Shown here in pieces: positions 1 to 11,203 of a stretch of DNA of 64,000 bases (within the stretch, counting starts at the first letter, position 1; every line of letters begins with the position of its first letter). Under the pieces are notes generated by a model. That model did no database searches, was not told the DNA's origin, and was given only the letters and a program-made list of their open reading frames with translations. The stretch covers positions 372,001-436,000 of the forward strand of contig JAOAUC010000055.1 of assembly GCA_030157785.1 (NCBI GenBank), in the 5' to 3' direction. The DNA comes from Zoogloea oleivorans (GTDB lineage Bacteria; Pseudomonadota; Gammaproteobacteria; Burkholderiales; Rhodocyclaceae). Both the position numbers and the translations under genes were made by a program.

Positions 1-794
1 TGGAGGGTGAGTCGCCCGAAAGGCAGCGCGGCGATGCTGGTCAGCTGATAGCGCTGCAGGCGCGTGACGTCATTGCGGCGCACGCCATTCACGCTGGTTT
101 CGCCCCCCTCGGTATTGAAATACCCGGCAGCCAGCATCCACACGCTGTCGAACTCGTAACGCAGGCTGCTCTGGACGGTCCGCAAGTTCTGCTGCTCAAG
201 CTCCGCGTGACGGGGCCCGAAATCGCTGTTCTGCCCGAACCAGACATTGTCGACCGCGATCATCCAGTGCAGCCGGCGCCCCAGCGCCGTATCGAAGCCG
301 GCCTGCAACGCCCCGTTGTAGCGGTTGGCACCGACGTTGAAGCTACGCCTGTTGTCATAGCTGCCCGTCGGCAAGCCAAGATAGGCTCCCACGCCAAAAT
401 AGGTTTCGGTCTGATGATTGGCGTAGGGCCACACCGCCAGCAGCAGCGTGGTATCGGTGACGCCCGAATCATCCGGCACCGCCGACAGCGATCCGCCCGG
501 CCGTACCGAGCCTGAGCCGGCTTGCACCGAAAACGCCGCCGGATGGCCGTCGATCTGGAAGGAATGGCCCACCCGCGTAGTCAGCATGGACGTAACGAGC
601 CGCGGCGCGCCCGCCTGCCGGTGCCCCTGGCGGAATGCATCGCCACGCTCGCTCTCCTGATAGAAAAGCTGCGCGCTGGTCAGCCCGGGCAAAGGAGCGC
701 GTACCTCGGCTGGCTGCAGATCGACGGCGTGGGCCGGCGACATGCCGGCCAGCGCAAGGCAGGGCGAAGTGGCAAAACGGAAAAGGAATCGCAT
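1..794 (-). CDS. MetA-pathway-like outer-membrane protein, partial (C-terminus beyond window)
   Basis: An open frame runs from ATG at 794 to the window edge with no stop, giving 264 residues. The first 23 residues (basic start, hydrophobic core, SPAHA cleavage site) form a signal peptide. The mature part is rich in alternating aromatic and polar strands typical of a beta-barrel, with the segment ETYFGVGAYLGLPTGSYDN around residue 130, a pattern seen in the phenol/MetA-pathway transporter family of outer-membrane proteins. Members are thought to pass hydrophobic compounds, but the substrate cannot be told here. It diverges from xdhA across about 200 bp, so any link to purine use is only positional. 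Confidence 0.7.
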   Translation of the reverse strand, partial: MRFLFRFATSPCLALAGMSPAHAVDLQPAEVRAPLPGLTSAQLFYQESERGDAFRQGHRQAGAPRLVTSMLTTRVGHSFQIDGHPAAFSVQAGSGSVRPGGSLSAVPDDSGVTDTTLLLAVWPYANHQTETYFGVGAYLGLPTGSYDNRRSFNVGANRYNGALQAGFDTALGRRLHWMIAVDNVWFGQNSDFGPRHAELEQQNLRTVQSSLRYEFDSVWMLAAGYFNTEGGETSVNGVRRNDVTRLQRYQLTSIAALPFGRLTL

Positions 795-996
795 CAGGTG
801 CCGGGGGTCCGAATCAGGGCTTGGTCAGGATAAAACCATCCATCGCGAGCGCGATCATATCTGCATCGGCAGATTCGTCCAGCGCCTTCATACGTTCTGC
901 GCGATACCCCGTATACGCGCGCACCGGCAGCGGCGGAGCGATCTGTGTGTTAACTTGAAACCATCCCCTGCCACCGAGCGCCAGCGAGCCCGAACC

Positions 997-2468
997 ATGA
1001 GCCAACGCCCCATTCACTTCTACTTCCGCGGCGCAGTCCGGCAGCTCGAAGGCGCCGCACCAAGCCGCACGGTGCTGCAATACCTGCGCGAGGATGCCCA
1101 CGCCACCGGCACCAAGGAAGGCTGCGCGGAAGGCGACTGCGGCGCCTGCACCGTGGTGCTCGGCGAGAAGGTGGATGGCCAGTTGCAGTTGCGTGCCGTG
1201 AATGCCTGCATCCAGTTCGTGCCGACCCTCGACGGCAAGGCCCTGTTCACCGTCGAAGACCTGGCCGCCATCGGCCAGCCCGCCGGCACCGGCCTGCTCC
1301 ACCCGGTACAGCAGGGGCTGGTGGATCGGCATGCCTCCCAGTGCGGCTTCTGCACACCGGGTTTTGCCATGTCGCTGTTCGCCCTCTACGAGAACAACCC
1401 GCACTGCCCGAGCCGCAGCGCCGTGTGCGACGCCCTGTCGGGCAACCTGTGCCGGTGCACCGGCTACCGGCCGATCCTCGACGCCGTGCCGGCCGCCTAC
1501 GCCCAGGAGCGGGTCAGCCTCGAGCGGCCCGCCGTGCTCGCCGCCCTCGATGAAATGGCGGCGCTGCCGGCCCTCGACTATTCCGCCGCCGGGCAGCGCT
1601 TCATCGCCCCGCGCAGCCTGACCGAGCTGGCCGCCGCCCGCCTTGCCGCCCCCCACGCCCGCCTGCTGGCCGGCTCCACCGACGTGGGCCTGTGGGTTAC
1701 CAAGCAGCTGCGCGAACTCGGCGACCTGATCTATGTGGGTGCGGTGCCCGAGCTCAAGACGATCCGTGTCGATGAGAAAGGCCTGTGCATCGGCGCTGGC
1801 GCCAGCCTCACCGATGCCTTCGAGGCCCTCATCGCCTTCGCGCCGGCGTGGGCCGAACTGGCCCGCCGCTTCGCCTCGGCGCCGGTACGCAACGCCGGCA
1901 CCCTCGGCGGCAACGTGGCCAACGGCTCGCCCATCGGCGACTCGATGCCCGGCCTGATCGCCCTGGGCGCGCAAATCGTTCTGCAGCAGGGCGACCAGAC
2001 GCGCCGGATGCCGCTGGAAGACTTCTACCTGGCTTACCAGAAGACCGCCCTGGCACCCGGCGAATTCGTGCAGGCCGTACTGATTCCGCCACCACCGGCC
2101 GGCCAGCTGTTCCGCACCTGGAAAGTCGCCAAGCGCGAAGACCAGGACATTTCGGCCGTGTGCGGCGCCTTCGCGCTGACGCTCACCGACGGCATCGTCA
2201 GCCGGGCCCGTATCGCCTTCGGCGGCGTGGCAGCCACGCCGCTGCGGGCCCGCGCCACCGAAAGCTTCCTGCTCGACAAGCCCTGGTGCGCCGCCACCGT
2301 CGAGGCCGCCATGGACGTACTCGAAAACGAATACACGCCCCTTTCCGACATGCGCGCCTCCGCCGCCTACCGCAGCCAGGTAACCGCCAGCCTGCTGCGC
2401 CGCTTCTGGCTCGAAAACGGTGGCGCGGCCGGCGCACCGGTGCGCCTCGCCGACGTGGAGACCCTGGC

Positions 2469-2472
<4 letters not shown>
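997..2472 (+). CDS. xdhA: Xanthine dehydrogenase small subunit (2Fe-2S / FAD)
   Basis: 491 residues. XdhA carries the iron-sulfur and FAD parts of xanthine dehydrogenase, which oxidises hypoxanthine and xanthine to urate and passes electrons to NAD+. The N-terminal ferredoxin-like domain shows the first cluster ligands in GCAEGDCGACT (C43, C48, C51), and a second 2Fe-2S domain shows CGFCTPGF and GNLCRCTGY. After about residue 180 comes the FAD-binding domain with LLAGSTDVGLWVTK and the conserved RNAGTLGGNVANGSP, then the CO dehydrogenase flavoprotein C-terminal domain. The frame is open further upstream, but the ATG at 997 gives the usual XdhA N-terminus. The stop overlaps the xdhB start (ATGA), so the two are translationally coupled. 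Confidence 0.95.
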
Positions 2473-4784
<2,312 letters not shown>

Positions 4785-4794
4785 TGCGCAAGGC

Positions 4795-4888
4795 CTGTAG
4801 GGGCGGCTGTAGGGGCGACTTCAGTCGCCCGCTTCTTCGTTGATCAACCACCGATGGGCGCCTGAAGTCGCCCCTACAGCCCCTACAG
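4795..4888. repeat. GTAG-headed REP doublet (REPIN-like), copy A
   Basis: Two inverted copies of the unit GTAGGGGCGACTTCAGTCGC lie head-out, separated by about 25 bp. Each arm is itself a hairpin (GGGCGACT-TC-AGTCGCCC; one mismatch in the right arm). An extra outer pair CTGTAGGGG (4795-4803) / CCCCTACAG (4880-4888) extends the structure. It fills the xdhB-xdhC gap and could act on mRNA stability. No REP-associated tyrosine transposase is in the window. Confidence 0.85.
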
Positions 4889-4911
4889 TCCCTGCAAGCG
4901 GAGGTGCTCCC

Positions 4912-5928
4912 ATGAACGACTGGCTCCACACCCTCGCCAGCTGGCTCGAAGCCGGGCAGCCGGCAGTCCTTGTCACAGCCGTGCGGGCCGACGGTTCCAC
5001 CCCGCGGGAAGCCGGCGCCACCATGCTGGTCGGCCGCGCCAGCACCAGCGACACCATCGGCGGCGGTCACCTGGAATGGCTGGCCACCGCCGCCGCACGG
5101 GAGATGCTGGTGGCCGGCGGCGTGCCGCGCCTGATGCGCTTCGCCCTCGGCGCCAGCCTCGGCCAGTGCTGCGGTGGCGTGGTGTGGCTGATGCTGGAGC
5201 GGGTCGAACCGCCGGAAGCGGCCCACTGGCGCACCCGCGCCGCCGCCGTGGCCGCCGGCCAGACCCTGCAGCGCCGGCTGGTATCGGGCGATGAAGGCTC
5301 CTACTGGTCGCTCTCTGCCGAACGGCCGGGCAAAGGCCACGCCACCAGTTTCTGGTCCGACGGCGGCCACTGGCAGTTTGAACAACAGGTGACGGCCAGC
5401 CGCTTTCCGCTGCTGCTGTTCGGTGCCGGCCACGTGGGCGAAGCCATTGCCCGGGCCATGGCCCCGCTGGGCGCCCAGGTCAGCTGGGTGGACGGGCGCG
5501 AAGACGTTTTTCCGGCCGACTTGCCGGCGGGCGTCTTTCCCGTCGCCAGCGACATTCCCGCCGCCGAGGTACGCGCCGCGCCGCCGGGCAGCTACTTTCT
5601 GGTCCTGACCCATAGCCACAGCCTCGACTTCGAACTGTGCGAGGCCATCCTGGCCCGCCAGGACTTCGCGTACTTCGGCCTCATCGGCTCGGCCACCAAG
5701 CGGGCCAGCTTCGAACACCGCCTGATCGCCCGCGGGCTCGACCCGCTGCGCCTCGCCGACCTCACCTGCCCGATCGGCATCGCCGGCATCCGTAGCAAAC
5801 ACCCGGCCGCCATCGCCGCCTCGGTGGCCGCCCAGTTGCTGCAGGTGAAGGAGGCCCGCGACGCCGTCGCCCAGGCCGCCCGGCCGGTGGCCATCACCCC
5901 TTTCCTCTTGTCAGGAGCACGCCCGTGA
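4912..5928 (+). CDS. xdhC: XdhC, molybdenum cofactor chaperone for xanthine dehydrogenase
   Basis: 338 residues. XdhC binds the molybdenum cofactor, promotes its sulfuration and delivers it to XdhB. The N-terminal XdhC/CoxI domain shows DGSTPREAGATMLVG and GGGHLEWLA; the C-terminal XdhC Rossmann domain begins near residue 160 with LLLFGAGHVGEAIARA and contains GLIGSATKRASFEHRL. GGAGG-like ribosome binding sequence GGAGG at 4900-4904 supports the ATG at 4912, just after the REP doublet. The last codons overlap the GTG start of the ABC ATPase (GTGA), so the maturation gene and the importer are coupled. Confidence 0.93.
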   Translation: MNDWLHTLASWLEAGQPAVLVTAVRADGSTPREAGATMLVGRASTSDTIGGGHLEWLATAAAREMLVAGGVPRLMRFALGASLGQCCGGVVWLMLERVEPPEAAHWRTRAAAVAAGQTLQRRLVSGDEGSYWSLSAERPGKGHATSFWSDGGHWQFEQQVTASRFPLLLFGAGHVGEAIARAMAPLGAQVSWVDGREDVFPADLPAGVFPVASDIPAAEVRAAPPGSYFLVLTHSHSLDFELCEAILARQDFAYFGLIGSATKRASFEHRLIARGLDPLRLADLTCPIGIAGIRSKHPAAIAASVAAQLLQVKEARDAVAQAARPVAITPFLLSGARP

Positions 5929-7496
5929 GCACTGTCCCGCCTCCCTTCAGCGGTCCGCCGGGGGGCGTGCCGCGCCTTGAGCTGACCGGCATCACCAAGC
6001 GCTACCCGAGCGTGGTCGCCAACGACGGCGTCAATCTGAGAGTCCGCCCCGGCGAGATCCACGCCGTGCTCGGCGAGAACGGCGCCGGCAAGAGCACCCT
6101 GATGAAGATCATTTACGGCGCCGTGCAGGCCGACGCCGGGCAGATCCAGTGGAACGGGCGCGAGGTGGTCATCGCCAACCCCTCCGAAGCACGCCGGCTC
6201 GGCATCGGCATGGTCTTCCAGCACTTCTCCCTGTTCGAGACGCTGACGGTGGTGGAGAACATCGCCCTGGCGCTGGACGAGCCCTTCGACCTGAAGGCGC
6301 TGGCCGCCCGGGTCAAGGAGGTATCCACCCGCTACGGCCTGCCGCTGGACCCGGGCCGGCTGGTGTACAGCCTGTCGGTGGGCGAACGCCAGCGGGTCGA
6401 GATCGTGCGCTGCCTGCTGCAGGAGCCGCGGCTGCTGATCCTCGACGAACCCACCTCGGTGCTCACCCCGCAGGCCGTCCAGAAGCTCTTCGAAACCCTG
6501 CGCCGGCTGGCCTCCGAAGGGGTCAGCATCCTCTACATCAGCCACAAGCTGCACGAGATCCAGAGCCTCTGCCACGGGGCCACGGTGATGCGCGGCGGCA
6601 AGGTCACCGGCACCGCCACACCGGCCCGCGAAACCCCCGCCAGCCTGGCCCGCATGATGATCGGCCGCGAGCTGCCGGTGTGCGAAATCCCGGCCTACAC
6701 CGGCGAAGCCGTGCCGGTGCTGACGGTAAAGGGCCTCAGCCACACCCCCGACGACCCCTTTGGCACCAGCCTGAAGGACATCAGCCTCGAAGTGCACCGC
6801 GGCGAGATCGTCGGCATTGCCGGCATCTCCGGCAACGGCCAGGCGGAACTGCTGGCCACCCTGTCCGGCGAGAGCACCGGCCCGGCCGGCACGGTCAGCC
6901 TGGCCGGGCAGCCCATCGGCCATCTGGATGCGGGCAAGCGGCGCAAGTGCGGCCTGACCTTCGTCCCCGAAGAGCGCCTCGGCCGCGGCGCCGTGCCGCC
7001 GATGAGCCTGGCCGACAACGCCACCCTCACCGCCCACGCCCAGGGTCTGGTCAAGAAGGGCTTCCTGCGCCCCAAGGCCGCGTGGGCGTTCGCCAAAACC
7101 TGCATCGAGCGCTTCGACGTGCGCTGCGGCGGCCCCGGCGCCGCGGCACGCAGCCTGTCCGGCGGCAACCTGCAGAAGTTCATCGTCGGCCGCGAGATCA
7201 TGCAGAACCCCATCGCCATGGTGGTCGCCCAACCCACCTGGGGCGTGGACGTGGGGGCCGCGGCCTTCCTGCGCCAGACCCTGATCGACCTGTCGCGCAC
7301 GGGGGTGGCAATCCTGGTGGTGTCCGAGGAGCTCGAAGAACTCTTCGAGATCTGCGACCGCATTGCCGTGCTGGCCGAAGGGCGCCTGTCCGAAGCCGTG
7401 CCCAAGGCCGACACCAACGCCGAGAAGATCGGCATGCAGATGTCCGGCCTGTTCAGGAACACCGACGCCACGGAGGCCGCCCATGCCGCTGCTTGA
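5925..7496 (+). CDS. Nucleoside-type ABC importer, double ATPase subunit
   Basis: 523 residues with two fused ABC domains, as in the YufO/NupO/RbsA-like family that powers import of nucleosides or purines. Domain 1: Walker A GENGAGKST near residue 47, signature LSVGERQRVEIVR, Walker B LLILDEPTS. Domain 2 starts near residue 265 with the degenerate GISGNGQAELL that is normal for this family, signature LSGGNLQKFIVGREI, and AQPTWGVDVGAA in place of the usual QPTRG. Start is GTG at 5925 inside the xdhC stop, with CAGGAG upstream at 5912. It precedes two matching permeases. The BMP-family binding protein normally found with such importers is absent from this run. Confidence 0.9.
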   Translation: MSTVPPPFSGPPGGVPRLELTGITKRYPSVVANDGVNLRVRPGEIHAVLGENGAGKSTLMKIIYGAVQADAGQIQWNGREVVIANPSEARRLGIGMVFQHFSLFETLTVVENIALALDEPFDLKALAARVKEVSTRYGLPLDPGRLVYSLSVGERQRVEIVRCLLQEPRLLILDEPTSVLTPQAVQKLFETLRRLASEGVSILYISHKLHEIQSLCHGATVMRGGKVTGTATPARETPASLARMMIGRELPVCEIPAYTGEAVPVLTVKGLSHTPDDPFGTSLKDISLEVHRGEIVGIAGISGNGQAELLATLSGESTGPAGTVSLAGQPIGHLDAGKRRKCGLTFVPEERLGRGAVPPMSLADNATLTAHAQGLVKKGFLRPKAAWAFAKTCIERFDVRCGGPGAAARSLSGGNLQKFIVGREIMQNPIAMVVAQPTWGVDVGAAAFLRQTLIDLSRTGVAILVVSEELEELFEICDRIAVLAEGRLSEAVPKADTNAEKIGMQMSGLFRNTDATEAAHAAA

Positions 7497-8553
7497 ACCC
7501 CGCCCCGCGCCCTCGGCGCCCATGCGCCTCTTGTCGCCGCTGATCGCCATCGGCCTGACCCTGCTGGTCGGCTCGCTGCTCTTCATGTCCCTCGGCAAGG
7601 ATCCGCTCGAAGCCTTCCGGGTCTTCTTCATCCAGCCCCTGTCCTCGGGCAACGGCTGGAGCGAACTGATGGTGAAAGCCGGCCCGCTGATCCTCATCGC
7701 CCAGGGCCTCGCCATCGGCTTCCGGGCCCGCATCTACAACATCGGCGCCGAAGGCCAGCTGATCATGGGTGCGCTGGCCGGCGGTGGCGTGGCAGTGGCC
7801 CTCGACGGCGTCGATGCCTGGTGGGTGCTGCCGCTGATGGTGGTGGCCGGGGCCATCGGCGGGGCCCTGTGGGGCGCCGTGCCGGCCCTGCTCAAGACCC
7901 GCTTCAACGCCGAAGAAACCCTGACCACGCTGATGCTCGCCTACGTGGCCACCTTCACCCTGTCGTACATGGTGAACGGCCCCTGGCGCGACCCGGAGGG
8001 GATGAACTTTCCCCAGTCGATCATGTTTGGCGACCCGGCCCTGTTTGCCCCGTGGTTCGAGGGCATGCGCGTCAATGCGTCGATCCTCATCGCGGCGGCG
8101 GCGTCGGCAGCCTTCTGGGTGTTCACCTCGCGCAGCTTCCTGGCCTACCAGCTCACCGTCGGCGGGCTGGCCCCGGCGGCGGCGCGCTATGCAGGCTTCT
8201 CGGCCAAGGGCACGGTGTGGGTCAGCCTGATCCTGTCGGGCCTCACCGCCGGCATTGCCGGGGTGGGCGAGGTGGCCGGGCCGGTCGGCCAGCTCAATCT
8301 CAACATCTCGCCGGGCTACGGTTTCGCGGCAATCATCGTGGCCTACCTCGGCCGCCTCAACGCCATCGGCATCGTGCTGGCCGGGCTGCTGATGGCCCTG
8401 CTCTACCTGGGCGGCGAAGCGGCGCAGGTGGCCCTGCAACTACCGGCGGCCATCACCGGACTGTTCCAGGGCATGTTGCTGTTCTTCCTGCTGGGGTCCG
8501 ACGTGTTCGTCGATTACCGCCTGCGCCCCCGGCCGAAACCGGTGTTTGCGTGA
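7483..8553 (+). CDS. Nucleoside-type ABC importer permease 1
   Basis: 356 residues, all hydrophobic segments, of the branched-chain/ribose permease fold (BPD_transp_2), YufP/NupP type. The conserved family signature IYNIGAEGQLIMGAL follows the second membrane segment, and FNAEETLTTLMLAYVA and ISPGYGFAAIIVAYLGR are visible later. The ATG at 7483 overlaps the end of the ATPase gene by 14 bp; GGAGG at 7472 is its ribosome binding site. It forms the membrane channel together with the permease at 8728. Confidence 0.9.
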   Translation: MPLLEPRPAPSAPMRLLSPLIAIGLTLLVGSLLFMSLGKDPLEAFRVFFIQPLSSGNGWSELMVKAGPLILIAQGLAIGFRARIYNIGAEGQLIMGALAGGGVAVALDGVDAWWVLPLMVVAGAIGGALWGAVPALLKTRFNAEETLTTLMLAYVATFTLSYMVNGPWRDPEGMNFPQSIMFGDPALFAPWFEGMRVNASILIAAAASAAFWVFTSRSFLAYQLTVGGLAPAAARYAGFSAKGTVWVSLILSGLTAGIAGVGEVAGPVGQLNLNISPGYGFAAIIVAYLGRLNAIGIVLAGLLMALLYLGGEAAQVALQLPAAITGLFQGMLLFFLLGSDVFVDYRLRPRPKPVFA

Positions 8554-8558
8554 AACAG

Positions 8559-8682
8559 CTGTAGGGGCGACTTCAGTCGCCCGCGGACTCCGGTCAACGG
8601 TTTGTCGGTGATTTGCGGGCGGATGGGCGACTGAAGTCGCCCCTACAAGTCGCCCCTACAAGTCGCCCCTGCAAGTCGCCCC
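8559..8682. repeat. GTAG-headed REP doublet, copy B, with extra half-repeats
   Basis: Inverted arms CTGTAGGGGCGACTTCAGTC (from 8559) and GACTGAAGTCGCCCCTAC (to about 8645) flank a 46-bp loop that contains TCAACGGTTTG. Two further partial copies of AAGTCGCCCCT follow to 8682. The loop is clearly alike to that of copy C at 9.7 kb, showing the whole doublet moves as one unit. It lies 6 bp after the permease stop codon. Confidence 0.88.
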
Positions 8683-8727
8683 AGTCTGCTTGTGTAGAAA
8701 CATAATCATCCGGGAGGAAACCCCATC

Positions 8728-9648
8728 ATGATCGAGCACCTGATTCCCATTCTTGTCGGCACGCTGGCCGCTGCCACGCCGCTGATTTTTGCCGGTCTGG
8801 GCGAGCTGGTGGCGGAGCGCACCGGCGTCATCAACCTGGGCGTCGAGGGCATGATGCTGATCGGTGCCATCGCCGGCTTTGCTGCCGCTGCCGACAGTGG
8901 TGGCGGCGCGCTGGCCGGCCTGCCTGCCGGCGCCGTGGCCGGCATGCTGGCGGCGCTGGTCTTCGCCGTGCTGTCCCTCTCGATGGCCGCCAACCAAGCC
9001 GCCTGCGGGCTGGCCCTGACCATCTTCGGCATCGGCCTGTCGGCCTTCATCGGCCAGCATTACGTGAGTTTCAGCCTGCCCGGCCTGCAGCCGCTGGACA
9101 TCCCCGGCCTCGTCGACATCCCGGTGATCGGCAAGATCTTCTTCCATCAGGACCCGGTCACCTACCTGGCGCTGGTGAGTTTCGGCGTCGTCTGGTGGGT
9201 GCTCAAGAAGACCCGCCTCGGGCTGGTCCTGAAGGCCGTCGGCGAAGCCCCGGATGCGGCCCACGCCATCGGTTACCCGGTCATTGCCATCCGCTACGGT
9301 GCCACGCTGTTTGGCGGTGCCATGGCCGGCATGGGCGGGGCCTACCTGTCCACCGTCTATACGCCCCTGTGGGTGCAGAACATGGTCGCCGGCCGCGGCT
9401 GGATCGCCATCGCGCTGGTTGTCTTCGCCACCTGGAACCCGACCCGCCTGGTGCTCGGCGCCTGGCTGTTCGGCGGCGTGACCATCCTGCAATTCCACGC
9501 CCAGGGGCTGGGCATTGCCCTGCCGGTACAGTTCCTCGCCGCCCTGCCCTACCTGGCCACCGTGGTGGTGCTGGTGCTGATCTCGCGGGACAAGCGGCTG
9601 CTCCAACTCAACCTGCCCGCCTCGCTCGGCAAGCCCTGGATGCCATAA
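8728..9648 (+). CDS. Nucleoside-type ABC importer permease 2
   Basis: 306 residues, second BPD_transp_2 permease (YufQ/NupQ type). The family signature ERTGVINLGVEGMMLIGA is visible at residues 31-48, followed by about eight hydrophobic segments. GGGAGGA at 8712-8718 is a strong ribosome binding site, as needed because the REP doublet separates it from the preceding permease gene. Expected to pair with permease 1 and the double ATPase for purine or nucleoside import. Confidence 0.9.
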   Translation: MIEHLIPILVGTLAAATPLIFAGLGELVAERTGVINLGVEGMMLIGAIAGFAAAADSGGGALAGLPAGAVAGMLAALVFAVLSLSMAANQAACGLALTIFGIGLSAFIGQHYVSFSLPGLQPLDIPGLVDIPVIGKIFFHQDPVTYLALVSFGVVWWVLKKTRLGLVLKAVGEAPDAAHAIGYPVIAIRYGATLFGGAMAGMGGAYLSTVYTPLWVQNMVAGRGWIAIALVVFATWNPTRLVLGAWLFGGVTILQFHAQGLGIALPVQFLAALPYLATVVVLVLISRDKRLLQLNLPASLGKPWMP

Positions 9649-9661
9649 CGCTCCGGAACGA

Positions 9662-9790
9662 CTGTAGGGTGCCTGTAGGGGCGAACTGTAGGGGCGACTT
9701 CAGTCGCCCTCGGACTTCGATCAACGGTTTGCCTGTGATTTACGGGGGGATGGGCGACTGAAGTCGCCCCTACAGTTCCCCCCTACACCT
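9662..9790. repeat. GTAG-headed REP doublet, copy C
   Basis: The core is CTGTAGGGGCGACTTCAGTC starting near 9686 and its inverted partner ending near 9774, with a 44-bp loop closely matching copy B (shared TCAACGGTTTG and GTGATTT). Extra fragments of CTGTAGGG upstream (9662, 9673) and CCCCTACA downstream (about 9779-9787) extend the inverted structure on both sides. It fills the gap between the second permease and the deaminase gene. Confidence 0.86.
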
Positions 9791-9832
9791 CGCCCCCTGC
9801 CGCCCGCCCACAACCTCCACCCACGCAGACCC

Positions 9833-11203
9833 ATGTCCCACGCTTCCACAACCCTCCTCCTGCGCCACGCCGACATGCTCGTGACGATGGATGCTGCCCG
9901 CCGGGAGATTCCCGACGGGGCTGTGTTCATCCGCGGCGGGGTGATCGAAGCCGTCGGCCCCACTTCCGAGCTGCCGGATAGTGCCGACGAAGTGCGCGAC
10001 CTCTCCGGCCGCATCGTGCTGCCCGGCCTGGTGAACACCCATCACCACATGTACCAGAGCCTGACCCGCGCGGTGCCCGGCGCCCAGGACGCCGAGCTGT
10101 TCGGCTGGCTGCAGACGCTCTACCCGATCTGGGCCGGGCTGACGCCGGAGATGATCCACGCCTCCACCCTCACCGCCATGGCGGAGCTGATCCTGTCCGG
10201 CTGCACCACCTCGTCGGATCACCTCTACCTCTTCCCCAACGGCAGCCGGCTCGACGACAGCATCGCGGCGGCCAGCGAGATCGGCATGCGCTTTCATGCC
10301 TGCCGGGGCAGCATGAGTGTCGGCCGCTCCGCCGGCGGCCTGCCCCCCGACGAACTGGTCGAGGACGAGGACGCCATCCTGAAGGACAGCCGCCGTCTCA
10401 TCGAAACCTGGCACGACGCGTCCCGCCACGCCATGCTGCGCATCGCCGTGGCGCCCTGCTCGCCCTTCTCGGTGAGTCGCGACCTGATGCGCGAATCGGC
10501 CATCCTCGCGCGCAGCTACGGCGTGTCGATGCACACCCATCTGGCCGAGAACGACAACGACGTGGCCTACAGCCGCGAACGCTTCGGCATGACCCCGGCC
10601 GAATACGCCGAAAGCCTCGGCTGGGTCGGCCCCGACGTGTGGCACGCCCACTGCGTCAAGCTCGACGCAGCCGGCATCGCCCTGTTCGCCCGCACCGGCA
10701 CCGGCGTGGCCCACTGCCCCTGCTCCAACATGCGCCTGGCCTCGGGCATCGCACCGATTCCGGCCCTGCGCGCGGCCGGCGTGGCAGTGGGGCTGGGCGT
10801 GGACGGCTCGGCCTCCAATGACGGCGCCGACATGCTCGGCGAAGCCCGCCAGGCCATGCTGCTGGCCCGCGTCGGCCACGGCCCGGCGGCCATGAACGCC
10901 CGTCAGGCGCTGGAACTCGCCACCCTTGGCGGCGCCCGCGTGCTCGGCCGCGACGACATTGGCGCGCTGGCCCCCGGCATGAGCGCCGACCTGATCGCCT
11001 TTCGCAGCGACACCCTGGCCCTGGCCGGCGGCGCGGTGAACGATCCGGTGGCGGCGCTGGTTTTCTGCGCCCCCGACAAGGTGGACCTGAGCCTCATCAA
11101 CGGCCGCTGGGTAGTGCTCGACGGCAGCCTGCAAACGGTGGACCTGCCCCGCGTGGTGGCACACCATAACCGCCTTGCCCGACAACTCGCGGAGGCCTGG
11201 TGA
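9833..11203 (+). CDS. 8-oxoguanine deaminase (amidohydrolase family)
   Basis: 456 residues of the amidohydrolase superfamily. Metal ligands are visible: NTHHHMYQ (HxH), THLAENDND, HAHCVKL, and VDGSASNDGAD with the catalytic aspartate. The segment LYPIWAGLTPEM after the first metal motif and the overall length match the 8-oxoguanine deaminase / hydroxydechloroatrazine-like group, which converts 8-oxoguanine to urate. Substrate assignment is by family resemblance; a related aminohydrolase role remains possible. The gene's end overlaps guaD by 4 bp (GTGA), so both deaminases are made together next to xanthine dehydrogenase. Confidence 0.82.
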   Translation: MSHASTTLLLRHADMLVTMDAARREIPDGAVFIRGGVIEAVGPTSELPDSADEVRDLSGRIVLPGLVNTHHHMYQSLTRAVPGAQDAELFGWLQTLYPIWAGLTPEMIHASTLTAMAELILSGCTTSSDHLYLFPNGSRLDDSIAAASEIGMRFHACRGSMSVGRSAGGLPPDELVEDEDAILKDSRRLIETWHDASRHAMLRIAVAPCSPFSVSRDLMRESAILARSYGVSMHTHLAENDNDVAYSRERFGMTPAEYAESLGWVGPDVWHAHCVKLDAAGIALFARTGTGVAHCPCSNMRLASGIAPIPALRAAGVAVGLGVDGSASNDGADMLGEARQAMLLARVGHGPAAMNARQALELATLGGARVLGRDDIGALAPGMSADLIAFRSDTLALAGGAVNDPVAALVFCAPDKVDLSLINGRWVVLDGSLQTVDLPRVVAHHNRLARQLAEAW

